Source: Amycolatopsis nivea
GTDB taxonomy: Bacteria > Actinomycetota > Actinomycetes > Mycobacteriales > Pseudonocardiaceae
Direction of reading: 5' to 3'
DNA: 64,000 bases
Assembly (NCBI RefSeq): GCF_004522235.1
Contig: NZ_SDLT01000002.1
Span: forward strand, 186,001 to 250,000
The notes beneath the pieces were generated by a model, which ran no database searches, was not told the DNA's origin, and was given only the letters and a program-made list of their open reading frames with translations. This document shows, one piece after another, positions 17,391 through 25,944 of the stretch (positions are counted from its first letter, which is position 1; every line of letters starts with the position of its first letter). Made by a program: the position numbers and the translations under genes.

Positions 17391-18047
17391 TCACCAGCCG
17401 CGTTCGCGCCACTCCGGAAGCTTCGGGCGCTCAGCCCCCAACGTGGAATCCCCGCCGTGTCCCGGATAGAACCACGTCTCGTCCGGCAACTCCCCGAAGA
17501 TCTTCTCCTCCACATCCTTCAGCAGCGACGCGAAGCGAGCCGGATCCTTCTCCGTGTTCCCGATCCCGCCGGGGAACAGCGAATCGCCGGTAAAGAGATG
17601 CGGAATCCCCTCCGGATCACGGTAAACGAGCGCGATACTCCCCGGCGAGTGACCGACCAGATGCCGAGCCGTCAACTCGACCTCGCCAACCCGGATGGTG
17701 TCGCCATCGTCCACCGGAACGTCGATGCGGGCCTTGATCCCATCGATGTCGTCGCGCCCGGCGTAGGTGCGGGCACCGGTTGCCTCGGCGACCTCCGCCA
17801 GTGCGATCCAGTGGTCCCAGTGCTGGTGCGTCGTCACGATGGAGGCGAGACCGCCATCGCCGGCCAGGGCGAGCAGTGTCTGCGGGTCGGCGGCCGCGTC
17901 GATCAGCAGTTGTTCGCCGGTGGCTCGGCAGCGCAGCAGGTACGCGTTGTTGTCGATCGTGCCGACTGAGACTTTCGAGATGGTCAGACCGCTGGTCTCC
18001 CGCACGTCGGCGGGGCCGCCGGTGGTCACCACTCCGGTGTAGGTCAT
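17391..18047 (-). CDS. Metallo-beta-lactamase-fold hydrolase, glyoxalase II-like
   Basis: A 218-residue metal hydrolase. THQHWDH at 73-79 is the HxHxDH metal motif (H74, H76, D78, H79). H133 in LVGHSPGS, D155 in FTGDSLF and H197 in YPGHGG complete the two-metal site, with the spacing usual for YcbL/GloB-like enzymes. GTGDSLF and PGHG are typical of thioesterase-type members, so a thioester substrate is likely. The start ATG 18047 has a strong GGAGGAG. It is 86 bases downstream of fba on the same strand, so the two could share a transcript. Confidence 0.88.
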   Translation of the reverse strand: MTYTGVVTTGGPADVRETSGLTISKVSVGTIDNNAYLLRCRATGEQLLIDAAADPQTLLALAGDGGLASIVTTHQHWDHWIALAEVAEATGARTYAGRDDIDGIKARIDVPVDDGDTIRVGEVELTARHLVGHSPGSIALVYRDPEGIPHLFTGDSLFPGGIGNTEKDPARFASLLKDVEEKIFGELPDETWFYPGHGGDSTLGAERPKLPEWRERGW

Positions 18048-18133
18048 GGAGCTCCTCCCTCGTTGCGACTCCAGAACCAAGCAGAAAGGCCGCCCCGACA
18101 GCAAGTCGAGACGGCCTCCCGCCAGGAAATCCG

Positions 18134-19165
18134 TCAGCCCAGCTTCTTGCCAGCCGAGCCAAGCGCCTGCGTAGCCTCGACCACCCGGGTCGCCATGCCC
18201 GCTTCGGCGGCCTTCAGGTAGCTGCGCGGGTCGTACACCTTCTTGTTGCCGACCTCGCCGTCGATCTTCAGCACGCCGTCGTAGTTCTTGAAGAAGTGGT
18301 CCGCGATCGGGCGGGTGAACGCGTACTGCGTGTCGGTGTCCACGTTCATCTTCACCACGCCGTAGGACACCGCCTCGCGGATTTCCTCCGGGAGCGAGCC
18401 CGAGCCGCCGTGGAAGACCAGTTCGAACGGCTTCGAGCCGGCGTCGAGGCCGAGCTTCTTCGCCGCTGCTTCCTGGCCGCCCTTGAGCACGTCCGGGCGG
18501 AGCTTCACGTTGCCCGGCTTGTACACGCCGTGCACGTTGCCGAACGTCGCGGCCAGCAGGTAGCGGCCCTTTTCGCCCGCGCCCAGCGCGTCGATCGTCT
18601 TCAGGAAGTCGCCCTCGGCGGTGTACAGCTTCTCGTTGATCTCCGCCTCGACGCCGTCTTCCTCGCCGCCGACGACGCCGATCTCGACCTCGAGGATGAT
18701 GTTCGCCGCCGCGGCCTTGGCGAGCAGTTCCTGCGCGATCTGCAGGTTCTCGTCCAGGTCGATGGCCGAACCGTCCCACATGTGGGACTGGAACAGCGGC
18801 AGGCCGCCCGCCCGGACGCGTTCGGCGGAGATTTCGATCAGCGGGCGGACGAAGCCGTCCAGCTTGTCCTTGGGGCAGTGGTCGGTGTGCAGCGCGACGT
18901 TGACGTCGTACTTCGCCGCCACCACCTGAGCGAACTCGGCCAGCGCGGTCGCGCCGACAACCATGTCCTTCACCTTCTGCCCGGACGCGAACTCCGCGCC
19001 GCCGGTGGAGAACTGGATGATCCCGTCGCTCTCCGCCTCGGCGAACCCGCGGATCGCGGCGTTCACGGTTTCCGACGAGGTCACGTTGATGGCCGGGAAG
19101 GCGAATTCGTCCTTCTTCGCCCGGTCGAGCATCTCCGCGTACACCTCGGGGGTGGCGATGGGCAT
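18134..19165 (-). CDS. fba: Class II fructose-bisphosphate aldolase
   Basis: A 343-residue zinc-dependent aldolase of glycolysis and gluconeogenesis, splitting fructose-1,6-bisphosphate into DHAP and glyceraldehyde-3-phosphate. NVALHTDHCPKDKLDGF holds the catalytic D95 and zinc ligand H96; H211 in TFGNVHGVY and H251 in VFHGGSGS are the remaining zinc ligands, and GGSGS binds phosphate. Length and sequence match the actinobacterial class IIa enzyme (Rv0363c). A good Shine-Dalgarno (GAGGAGG) precedes the ATG. Essential housekeeping gene in related species. Confidence 0.97.
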   Translation of the reverse strand: MPIATPEVYAEMLDRAKKDEFAFPAINVTSSETVNAAIRGFAEAESDGIIQFSTGGAEFASGQKVKDMVVGATALAEFAQVVAAKYDVNVALHTDHCPKDKLDGFVRPLIEISAERVRAGGLPLFQSHMWDGSAIDLDENLQIAQELLAKAAAANIILEVEIGVVGGEEDGVEAEINEKLYTAEGDFLKTIDALGAGEKGRYLLAATFGNVHGVYKPGNVKLRPDVLKGGQEAAAKKLGLDAGSKPFELVFHGGSGSLPEEIREAVSYGVVKMNVDTDTQYAFTRPIADHFFKNYDGVLKIDGEVGNKKVYDPRSYLKAAEAGMATRVVEATQALGSAGKKLG

Positions 19166-19269
19166 CGGTTCCTCCTCGAGACGACTGGCTTCTACAGCGG
19201 CATCGTACGAGGTGGACCGGCCGGGGCGACCGGTCCTACCTCACACGAGACGAAACCGACTGGAGCGAT

Positions 19270-20091
19270 TCAGAGCAGCTCCGCCGCGATTGCCCGGTAG
19301 GCAGGGAACGGATCGTCGTCCAGCGACTGCACGCTGACGTGCTCAGCCCCCGCGTCGAGGTGCGCCTGCAGGCCCTTGGCCAGCGCTTTTCCGTCGCCGT
19401 GGACGGCCAGCGCGTCGATCAGCCGGTCGCTGCCCTTCCCCGCGATGTCCTCCTCGGAGAAGCCGTGCTTGAGCAGGTTCGCGGTGTAGTTGGACAGGCC
19501 GAGATAGAACTGCACCGTCTTGCGGCCGGTCTCGCGCGCCCGCTCCGGATCGGTGTCGAAGACGACCTTCTGCTCGGGGGCGAGCACGGCTCCAGCACCG
19601 AGGAGCTCCCGCGCCGCCCGGGTGTGCTCCGGGGTGGTCAGGTACGGATGCGCGGCCGCGGTGCGGTCGCGGGCGAGTTCGAGCACCTTCGGGCCGAGTG
19701 CGGCCAGCGCGCGCGACTGCGTGGGCACCCCGGCCGCGTCGAGCGCGTCGAGGTAGTCGACCAGCGCCGCGTACGGCTTCTTGTACTCCTGCGTGTGCTC
19801 GCGGTGGCCCGCGCCGACGCCGAGCAGGAACCGTCCCGGGTGCTTGCCCTCGATGCGATGGAACGCCCGCGCGATGTCCTCGGGCGCGTCGGCCCAGATG
19901 TTGACGATCCCGGTGGCGATCTTGATCCCCTCGGTCGCGGCCAGCAGTTCGTCGACGATCGCCAGGTCGCCGCCGGGAGACCCGCCGAGCCAGATCGTGC
20001 CGTAGCCCAGTTTCTCCACCTCGGCGGCGAACGCGCTGTCCACCGCGGTCGACATCCGCCACACACCTAGCTTGCCCAGTTCGATAGCCAT
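19270..20091 (-). CDS. LLM-class F420-dependent oxidoreductase
   Basis: A 273-residue bacterial luciferase-like monooxygenase-fold enzyme. The barrel pattern is clear: KLGVWRMS, LGYGTIWLGGSPGGDLAIVDELLAATEGIKIATGIVNIWADAPEDIARAFHRIEGKHPGRFLLGVGAGHRE. GIVNIWADAP and LLGVGAGH match the TIGR03620-type F420 subgroup of actinomycetes. Substrate unknown. It diverges from the aldo/keto reductase gene with 62 bases between them. The start at ATG 20091 fits family length. Confidence 0.88.
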   Translation of the reverse strand: MAIELGKLGVWRMSTAVDSAFAAEVEKLGYGTIWLGGSPGGDLAIVDELLAATEGIKIATGIVNIWADAPEDIARAFHRIEGKHPGRFLLGVGAGHREHTQEYKKPYAALVDYLDALDAAGVPTQSRALAALGPKVLELARDRTAAAHPYLTTPEHTRAARELLGAGAVLAPEQKVVFDTDPERARETGRKTVQFYLGLSNYTANLLKHGFSEEDIAGKGSDRLIDALAVHGDGKALAKGLQAHLDAGAEHVSVQSLDDDPFPAYRAIAAELL

Positions 20092-20153
20092 GTCCCGCCC
20101 AACGCGCGAGAACCCGGTTTTCCTCCCGTCCCGGCCGGATTAGGTTCGAAAGC

Positions 20154-21068
20154 ATGACGAAGCTCGGCACCACGGAATTGGACATCCACGGCCTCAACCT
20201 CGGCTGCAACGTCTTCGGCAACACCGCGGACGAACCCACGTCATTCGCTGTTCTCGACGCGTACACCGCGGCCGGCGGCAACTTCCTCGACACCGCCAAC
20301 ATCTACGGCGGCGGGGGCGGTTCCGAAACGATCATCGGCAACTGGCTCGCCAAGCGCGGCCGCCGCGACGACATCGTCATCGCCACCAAGGTCGGCGGGG
20401 GAGACCAGCGGCCCGGCCTCTCCGCGAAGAACATCGCCGCGGCGGTCGACGAATCGTTGCAGCGCCTCCGAACCGACCACATCGACCTGTACTACGCGCA
20501 CATCGACGACCTCGACACCCCGCAGGAAGAAACCCTCGGCGCGTTCGACCAGCTCGTCCGCGACGGCAAGGTCCGCTACATCGCGGCCTCCAACTACGAG
20601 CCGGACCGGCTCGCCTCCGCATTGTCCATTTCGGACCGGAACGGGCTCGCCCGATACGTTGCCCTGCAACCGCATTACAACCTGGTCGAGCGCGACTACG
20701 AACGAGAACTGGCCCCGCTCGTCGCCAAGGAGAACCTGGCGACGCTGCCGTATTTCGGACTAGCCAAGGGATTCCTCACCGGAAAGTACCGTTCGAAGGA
20801 CGAACCGGGCGACTCGCCGCGTGCCCCGCGGGCGCTGGCCTACCTCGACGCCCGGGGCGAACGGGTGCTCGCCGCGCTGGACGAGGTGGCCGCCGCGCAC
20901 CAGACCTCGGTCGCCAGCGTCTCGCTCGCGTGGCTCCGCCAGCAGCCGACCGTCGCCGCGCCGATCGCCAGCGCGCGGACCCCGGAGCAGCTCGTTGACC
21001 TGCTCGCTTCGGTCGAGCTGACCCTGACCGACGCCGAACTCACCGCTTTGGGCGAAGCGTCGAACTGA
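20154..21068 (+). CDS. Aldo/keto reductase
   Basis: A 304-residue NADPH-dependent reductase with the complete AKR tetrad: D46 and Y51 in NFLDTANIYGGG, K79 in VIATKVGGG, H116 in LYYAHID. The end of the barrel, ASARTPEQLVDLLASVELTLTDAELTAL, is the usual cofactor-binding tail. The substrate is not predictable. TAGGTT ends seven bases before the ATG and no Shine-Dalgarno is present, so the message is likely leaderless. Confidence 0.92.
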   Translation: MTKLGTTELDIHGLNLGCNVFGNTADEPTSFAVLDAYTAAGGNFLDTANIYGGGGGSETIIGNWLAKRGRRDDIVIATKVGGGDQRPGLSAKNIAAAVDESLQRLRTDHIDLYYAHIDDLDTPQEETLGAFDQLVRDGKVRYIAASNYEPDRLASALSISDRNGLARYVALQPHYNLVERDYERELAPLVAKENLATLPYFGLAKGFLTGKYRSKDEPGDSPRAPRALAYLDARGERVLAALDEVAAAHQTSVASVSLAWLRQQPTVAAPIASARTPEQLVDLLASVELTLTDAELTALGEASN

Positions 21069-21079
21069 TACTTACCGAA

Positions 21080-21092
21080 CAGTAGCTTACTG
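21080..21092. promoter_or_regulatory. Palindrome upstream of the SDR/PPOX pair
   Basis: CAGTA-gct-TACTG, a 13-bp perfect palindrome, flanked by CTTACC at 21070-21075 on the left and GGGTAGG on the right, giving a longer imperfect dyad. It is 57 bases upstream of the SDR start and resembles TetR operators. TTACC half-sites recur in the monooxygenase promoter near 24420. Confidence 0.5.
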
Positions 21093-21149
21093 CGGGTAGG
21101 TTGTTGTACGGTGCCCTCCGGACAGGCAAAACCGGCTCAGGAGGGCACC

Positions 21150-22040
21150 GTGGCTCAGAAGCAGGTCGACGGCAAGGTCGTGCTCATCACCGGAGCCGCT
21201 CGCGGGATCGGAGCCGGCCTGGCCGAGCGGCTCGCCGCGCGCGGAGCCAAGGTCGCGCTCGTCGGGCTCGAGGCCGACGAACAGGAAGCGGTCGCCAAGC
21301 GGATCGGACCGAACGCGAAGTCCTGGGAAGCCGACGTGACCAGCTGGGACGACCTCGAGCGCGTCACCGAGGGCGTGGTCGAGCACTTCGGCGGCATCGA
21401 CATCGTCATCGCCAACGCGGGCATCGCGACCGCCGGATTCGTGCGCTCGGTGGACCGCACCGCGTTCGAGCGGGTGATCGAGGTCGACCTGCTCGGCGTG
21501 TGGCGCACGTTCCGCGTCACGATGCCGCACGTGATCGAACGCCGCGGCTACCTGCTCGGTATCTCCTCGCTCGCCGCGATCACGCACGCGCCGGGCATGG
21601 CGAACTACGCCGCCGCGAAGGCGGGCGTCGAGGCGTTCTGCAACAGCCTCCGCGCGGAGGTCGCGCACCTCGGCGTGAAGGTCGGCGTCGCGCACCCCAC
21701 CTGGATCCGCACCAACCTGGTCGAAAGCGCCGACGCGCACCCGGTGTTCGGCAAGCTGCGCGCCGGGATGCCGGGCCTGCTCGGCAAGACGTACCCGCTG
21801 GACGTCGCGCTCGACGACCTGGAGGCCGGGATTCTGCGCCGCGCGCGGACGATCCACGTGCCACGCTGGGTCGGCGGCCTGAAGCTGCTGCGCTCGTTCC
21901 TGCCGCCGATCGTCGAACTCGGCGCGCGGACGCGGGTGCCTGCGGCGGACCGGGCCGCGCTGAAGGACGTCGAGGAGCGCGGCGCGTTCGAAGCGTCGGT
22001 CACCGGCCACGGCGGACGCGCGGCCACCAAGCGCAGCTGA
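21150..22040 (+). CDS. Short-chain dehydrogenase/reductase
   Basis: A 296-residue classical SDR. TGAARGIG at 14-21 binds NAD(P), NAG is at 89-91, and the catalytic set is S139 or S140 with Y153 and K157 in NYAAAK. GTG 21150 has a perfect AGGAGG upstream and was preferred over the in-frame ATG 21111. The C-terminal 45 residues run past the SDR core, as in lipid- or steroid-type members. The PPOX gene follows eight bases after the stop, so both are cotranscribed. The nearby monooxygenase operon makes a shared lipid or ketone pathway plausible. Confidence 0.9.
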   Translation: MAQKQVDGKVVLITGAARGIGAGLAERLAARGAKVALVGLEADEQEAVAKRIGPNAKSWEADVTSWDDLERVTEGVVEHFGGIDIVIANAGIATAGFVRSVDRTAFERVIEVDLLGVWRTFRVTMPHVIERRGYLLGISSLAAITHAPGMANYAAAKAGVEAFCNSLRAEVAHLGVKVGVAHPTWIRTNLVESADAHPVFGKLRAGMPGLLGKTYPLDVALDDLEAGILRRARTIHVPRWVGGLKLLRSFLPPIVELGARTRVPAADRAALKDVEERGAFEASVTGHGGRAATKRS

Positions 22041-22048
22041 GGAGCGTC

Positions 22049-22522
22049 ATGTCCCGTCGCGACCAGATCCGGATGAAGCCGGACGAGGTGCAGGCCTACC
22101 TGGCCGAGCAGAAGGTCATCAACGTGGCCTCGGTCGGCCCGAACGGCAGGCCGCACCTCACCGCCCTCTGGTACTACCCGCAGGAGGGCGGGGTCGCGAC
22201 GTGGACTTACGGCACCTCGCAGAAGGCGAAGAACCTGCGCCGGCTGCCCGAGGCGACCGTGCTGATCGAAAGCGGCGATTCGTACGACCAGCTGCGCGGG
22301 CTTTCGTTCGAGGCGGACGTCGAGTTCGTCGAGGACACCGAGCAGGTCACGGCGATGGGGATCGCGCTGATGATGCGCTACTCCGGGGCCGAACCGGGCG
22401 CGCCGGTGCCCGACGAGCTGCGGACCTTCATCGAACGGCAGGCGCCCAAGCGGGTCGGGCTGATCCTGCGTCCGACGAAGATCGCGAGCTGGGACCACTC
22501 GAAACTCGGCGGCGTCTACTAG
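22049..22522 (+). CDS. PPOX-class (pyridoxamine oxidase-like/F420) protein
   Basis: A 157-residue split-barrel protein: INVASVGPNGRPHLTALWYYPQEGGVATWTYGTSQKAKNLRRLPEATVLIESG is the flavin or F420 binding strand set of the pyridoxamine-5'-phosphate oxidase fold. A C-terminal RVGLILRPTKIASWDHSKLGG motif matches the actinobacterial F420-dependent group. Start ATG has GAGGAG. It is coupled to the SDR upstream and its stop overlaps the convergent dehydrogenase gene tail to tail by four bases. Confidence 0.85.
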   Translation: MSRRDQIRMKPDEVQAYLAEQKVINVASVGPNGRPHLTALWYYPQEGGVATWTYGTSQKAKNLRRLPEATVLIESGDSYDQLRGLSFEADVEFVEDTEQVTAMGIALMMRYSGAEPGAPVPDELRTFIERQAPKRVGLILRPTKIASWDHSKLGGVY

Positions 22523-23562
22523 GGCACGAGCGCGACGAAGCTCAGCCCGGAAGTGCCTTCCGCCAGATCGAGAGCGGATTCCGGATCGTCGAGGCCCACC
22601 TTCAGGAGTTCCACGGCGGAGAGGTCCAGCGCGCCTGAGCGGACGAGGCTCCACACCGTCCGCACCGTCTCGTCGTCGCTCATCCAAGAGCCGCGCAGGG
22701 TGAGCCTGCGGTGCATGAATTCGCCGTACGGAATGGTCAACTCCTGGCGTACGCCGCCGACGAGCACCAGGGTGCCGCGTACCCGAAGGCAGTCGTAGGC
22801 GGCCATCGTCGCGTCCGCCGTCGGGGTGGCACCGAGAGCGTCGAGGGCTACGTCCACCGGGCCGATCGCCGCTGCGTCCGTCGCCCGATCGCCGGTCAGC
22901 TGGTGGGTGCGCACGCGCGGGTCGAGTTCAGCCAAGCGGTCGAGCGCCACTTTGTTGCGCCCCACCGCCGTCACCGTCGCCGCGCCTTCCGCCAGCGCCA
23001 GCAGCACTGCCGCGCCGCCCATCTGACCGGTCGCACCGATCACCGCGACGTCGCGTCCGGCCAGCGGACCCGCGGTGTGCAGGCCAGCGGCGGCAACGCA
23101 AAGCCACGGCAGAAACGCCAGCCGCGCCGGGTCCGGGTAATTCTCGGCACCGGGCAGCTTGATCATCGTTTCCTTGGCGCACAAAGCTTTCTCCGCGAAG
23201 GTGCCGTCATGCCACACCTCGTGCATGCGGTCCGCGCGCTCGTTGCGGCCGGCAGCGCCGAGGCCGACCCAGCCGACCAGGATCTCGTCGCCGTCGCCCG
23301 CGTTGAGCAGCGCTGTGTCCAGCACGATGTCGCCCGGCTCGACGTGGAAGACGTCCGGCGCGACGTCGGTCACGCGTCCGATGCACGAGGGGCCGAGGAC
23401 CAGCGGGACCGGCAGGCCGCCGCGCCCGCCCGTCACCACCGCCTTCGTGTAGGCCGGGACGTGCGCGGCGAGCACCTCCACGACGACGCCACCGCCCTGG
23501 AGAGCGGGTTCCGGCAGTTCAGAGAGACGCAGGCCTTGTGCGTCGACATTCCAAGCTCGCAT
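22519..23562 (-). CDS. MDR-family zinc-type alcohol dehydrogenase
   Basis: A 347-residue medium-chain dehydrogenase/reductase. The GroES-like half (PSCIGRVTDVAPDVFHVEPGDIVLDT) is followed by a nucleotide fold with VAVIGATGQMGGAAVLLAL. The residues expected for the catalytic zinc (Cys-His-Cys) are not obvious (GPSCIG gives one Cys), so a zinc-free quinone-oxidoreductase-like enzyme is possible. It is transcribed divergently from the MmyB-type regulator with a clear palindrome between them, which is the usual arrangement of regulator and target in this family. Confidence 0.85.
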   Translation of the reverse strand: MRAWNVDAQGLRLSELPEPALQGGGVVVEVLAAHVPAYTKAVVTGGRGGLPVPLVLGPSCIGRVTDVAPDVFHVEPGDIVLDTALLNAGDGDEILVGWVGLGAAGRNERADRMHEVWHDGTFAEKALCAKETMIKLPGAENYPDPARLAFLPWLCVAAAGLHTAGPLAGRDVAVIGATGQMGGAAVLLALAEGAATVTAVGRNKVALDRLAELDPRVRTHQLTGDRATDAAAIGPVDVALDALGATPTADATMAAYDCLRVRGTLVLVGGVRQELTIPYGEFMHRRLTLRGSWMSDDETVRTVWSLVRSGALDLSAVELLKVGLDDPESALDLAEGTSGLSFVALVP

Positions 23563-23595
23563 AGGACCCAGCCTCGCGCGCCGTTAAGCTGGTAT

Positions 23596-23615
23596 CCAGA
23601 ATCGCGTTATTCTGG
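23596..23615. promoter_or_regulatory. 20-bp palindromic operator between dehydrogenase and MmyB-type regulator
   Basis: CCAGAAT-n6-ATTCTGG, perfect 7-bp arms, in the 69-base divergent spacer. It lies 17 bases from the regulator start and 34 from the dehydrogenase start, so one bound dimer would control both promoters. Confidence 0.75.
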
Positions 23616-23631
23616 TACTGGAGGTTCTAGG

Positions 23632-24399
23632 GTGAGCGTCGAACTGGGCACCTTCCTGCGCAGCCGCCGCGAGCGGATCGCCCCGGCCGACGCGGGCCTG
23701 CCGGTCACCGGCCGCCGCCGCACGCCCGGATTGCGCCGCGAAGAACTGGCTCTGCTGGCCGGAATCAGCGCCACCTGGCTCACCTATCTCGAACAGGGCC
23801 GCGACGTCCGTCCTTCCGACCAGGTGCTCGACGCCCTAGCCCGGGCACTGCGGCTGACCAGCGCCGAGCAGGAACACCTTCGCCGGCTCGCCGATGGCGG
23901 AGCCACTGCCGAGGACGCGCCCGAGGAAGCCGCGCCCGAGGTCGCGGGCGTCCCGGCGATGCTGGGCGACAACCCCGCGTACGTCACCGGCATCTGCTAC
24001 GACCTGCTCGCGTACAACGACGCCGCCGCGGAGCTGTTCCGGAACATCGAGCCGGGCGCGAACGTCGTCCGCTGGATGTTCACCGAGCCCGCCGCGCGGG
24101 AGGTCCTGGTCGACTGGGAGCAGGAGGCGCGCAACATCCTGGCCCGGCTGCGCGCGATCGCCGGACGGCATCCCGACCACCCGCGCGTGACCCGGCTGGT
24201 GGCCGAGTTGACCGAGGCGAGCCCCGAGGTGCGCGAGTGGTGGCCGCATTACGAAATCCAGTTCAGCCACGCAGGTCAGAAGCGCTTTCGGCATCCAAGG
24301 CTCGGCGTGGTGACGGCGACGCACGCCGCGTTCCACGTGGCCGAGCGTCCGGAGCAGACGTTGGTGGTCTATCGGCTGCCGAGTGGTACTGACGAGTAG
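23632..24399 (+). CDS. XRE-family regulator with MmyB-like ligand domain
   Basis: A 255-residue transcription factor. The N-terminal HTH (LGTFLRSRRERIAPADAGLPVTGRRRTPGLRREELALLAGISATWLTYLEQGRDVRPSDQVLDAL) has the RTPGLRREELA phrase of the MmyB group; residues from about 100 (PAMLGDNPAYVTGICYDLLAYNDAAAELF) form the PAS-like MmyB ligand pocket thought to bind a fatty acid-like molecule. GTG 23632 has GGAGG nearby. Divergent from an alcohol dehydrogenase that it most likely represses, through the palindrome at 23596-23615. Confidence 0.9.
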   Translation: MSVELGTFLRSRRERIAPADAGLPVTGRRRTPGLRREELALLAGISATWLTYLEQGRDVRPSDQVLDALARALRLTSAEQEHLRRLADGGATAEDAPEEAAPEVAGVPAMLGDNPAYVTGICYDLLAYNDAAAELFRNIEPGANVVRWMFTEPAAREVLVDWEQEARNILARLRAIAGRHPDHPRVTRLVAELTEASPEVREWWPHYEIQFSHAGQKRFRHPRLGVVTATHAAFHVAERPEQTLVVYRLPSGTDE

Positions 24400-24412
24400 G
24401 AAGTACTTTGAA

Positions 24413-24433
24413 GTAACTGTTACCTGAGGTAAC
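24413..24433 (+). promoter_or_regulatory. Compound operator upstream of the monooxygenase operon
   Basis: Three GTAAC-type half-sites overlap: GTAAC-t-GTTAC (24413-24423) and GTTACCTGAGGTAAC (24419-24433), both perfect palindromes sharing the middle arm. This lies 42 bases before the monooxygenase start and looks like a TetR-family site. No TetR gene is within several kb. Confidence 0.65.
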
Positions 24434-24474
24434 ATCAACGCTGCCAGACCCCCAGCGCAGCGGAGGCCGACAAG

Positions 24475-25944
24475 ATGACCGAGCGGTTCAAGGTCGTGAT
24501 CGTGGGCACCGGGTTTTCCGGGCTCGGCCAGGCGATCCAGCTCGAAAAAGCGGGCATCCGGGACTACGTGATCCTGGAGAAAGCCGACGAGGTCGGCGGC
24601 ACCTGGCGGGACAACTCGTACCCGGGCTGCGCGTGCGACGTGCAGTCGCACATGTACTCGTTCTCCTACGCGCAGAACCCGGACTGGAGCCGGTCGTTCT
24701 CGCCGCAGCCGGAGATCTTCGACTACCTCAAGGGCGTCGCCGACAAGTACCGGTTGCGCGACAAGATCCGGTTCGGCACCGAGATCACCGGCGCGCACTG
24801 GGACGAGGGCGAACGCCGCTGGACAGTGGAAACCAAGGGCGGCGCCGAGTTTTCCGCGCAGTTCCTCGTCGCCGGCGTCGGCGGACTGCACATCCCGCAG
24901 ATCCCGAAACTGCCGGGCATCGCCAAGTTCAAGGGCCAGACCTGGCATTCGGCGCAGTGGAACCACGAGTTCGACCTGGCGGGCAAGCGGGTCGCGGTGA
25001 TCGGCACCGGCGCGAGCGCGGTGCAGTTCGTGCCGAAGATCGCGCCCGAGGTCGGCGAATTGACGCTGTTCCAGCGCACGCCGCCGTGGATCATGCCGAA
25101 GCCGGACCACGCAATGCCGGGCTGGGCACGGCAGTTGTTCAAGCGCGTTCCGGGCACGCAGCGGCTGTACCGCAACGCGTTGTACTGGATGCTCGAATCC
25201 CGCGCGATCGGGTTCAACGGGCACCCGAAACTCATGCAGGCCGCCGAAATCCTCGCGCGCAGGCACATCGCGAAGGGCATCAAAAACCCCGCGCTGCGCC
25301 GGAAAGTCACGCCCGACTACACGATGGGCTGCAAACGCGTCCTGCTGTCGAATGACTACTTCCCCGCGCTGGACCGACCGAATGTCGATGTCGTCACCGA
25401 CGGTGTCGCCGAGGTCCGTGCGCACAGCATCGTCGACACCGCCGGGGTCGAGCACGAGGTCGACGCGATCATCTACGGCACCGGTTTCAAGGTGACCGAC
25501 GCGCTGGAGTACCTCGACATCACCGGCGTCGGCGGCCGCGATCTGGCGAAAACCTGGGCCACCGAAGGGATCCAGACGCACAAGGGGATCACCGTGTCCG
25601 GGTTCCCCAACCTGTTCTTCCTGCTCGGCCCGAACACCGCGCTCGGCCACAACTCCGTGGTGTTCATGATCGAATCGCAGTCCCGCTACGTGGTCGACGC
25701 GATCCGGCTGGCCGATTCCCGCGGCGCGGCGGCGCTCGACGTGCGGCCGTCGGTGCAGGACGAATTCCAGGAACAGATCCAGGACAAGCTCGTCAAGGGC
25801 GTGTGGACCCAGGGCGGCTGCAAGAGCTGGTACCTCGACGCGAAGGGCGTCAACCGGACCATCTGGCCCGGCTTCACCTGGCGGTACTGGCTGGAGACGC
25901 GGCGCGTCGAGCCGAGCGATTACGAGCTGAGCGGCCGGTCATGA
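24475..25944 (+). CDS. Flavin-containing Baeyer-Villiger-type monooxygenase
   Basis: A 489-residue FAD/NADPH enzyme. The FAD motif GTGFSGLG is at 11-18, the second Rossmann VIGTGAS at 175-181, and the type I BVMO fingerprint FKGQTWHSAQW sits at 152-162 (FxGxxxHxxxW), followed by Asn rather than Pro/Asp. The fingerprint supports conversion of ketones to esters or N/S-oxidation. First gene of a three-gene operon: its stop overlaps the next ATG (ATGA). The mycobacterial homologues of this arrangement act on lipid-like ketones or activate prodrugs, but the substrate here is unknown. Confidence 0.92.
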   Translation: MTERFKVVIVGTGFSGLGQAIQLEKAGIRDYVILEKADEVGGTWRDNSYPGCACDVQSHMYSFSYAQNPDWSRSFSPQPEIFDYLKGVADKYRLRDKIRFGTEITGAHWDEGERRWTVETKGGAEFSAQFLVAGVGGLHIPQIPKLPGIAKFKGQTWHSAQWNHEFDLAGKRVAVIGTGASAVQFVPKIAPEVGELTLFQRTPPWIMPKPDHAMPGWARQLFKRVPGTQRLYRNALYWMLESRAIGFNGHPKLMQAAEILARRHIAKGIKNPALRRKVTPDYTMGCKRVLLSNDYFPALDRPNVDVVTDGVAEVRAHSIVDTAGVEHEVDAIIYGTGFKVTDALEYLDITGVGGRDLAKTWATEGIQTHKGITVSGFPNLFFLLGPNTALGHNSVVFMIESQSRYVVDAIRLADSRGAAALDVRPSVQDEFQEQIQDKLVKGVWTQGGCKSWYLDAKGVNRTIWPGFTWRYWLETRRVEPSDYELSGRS

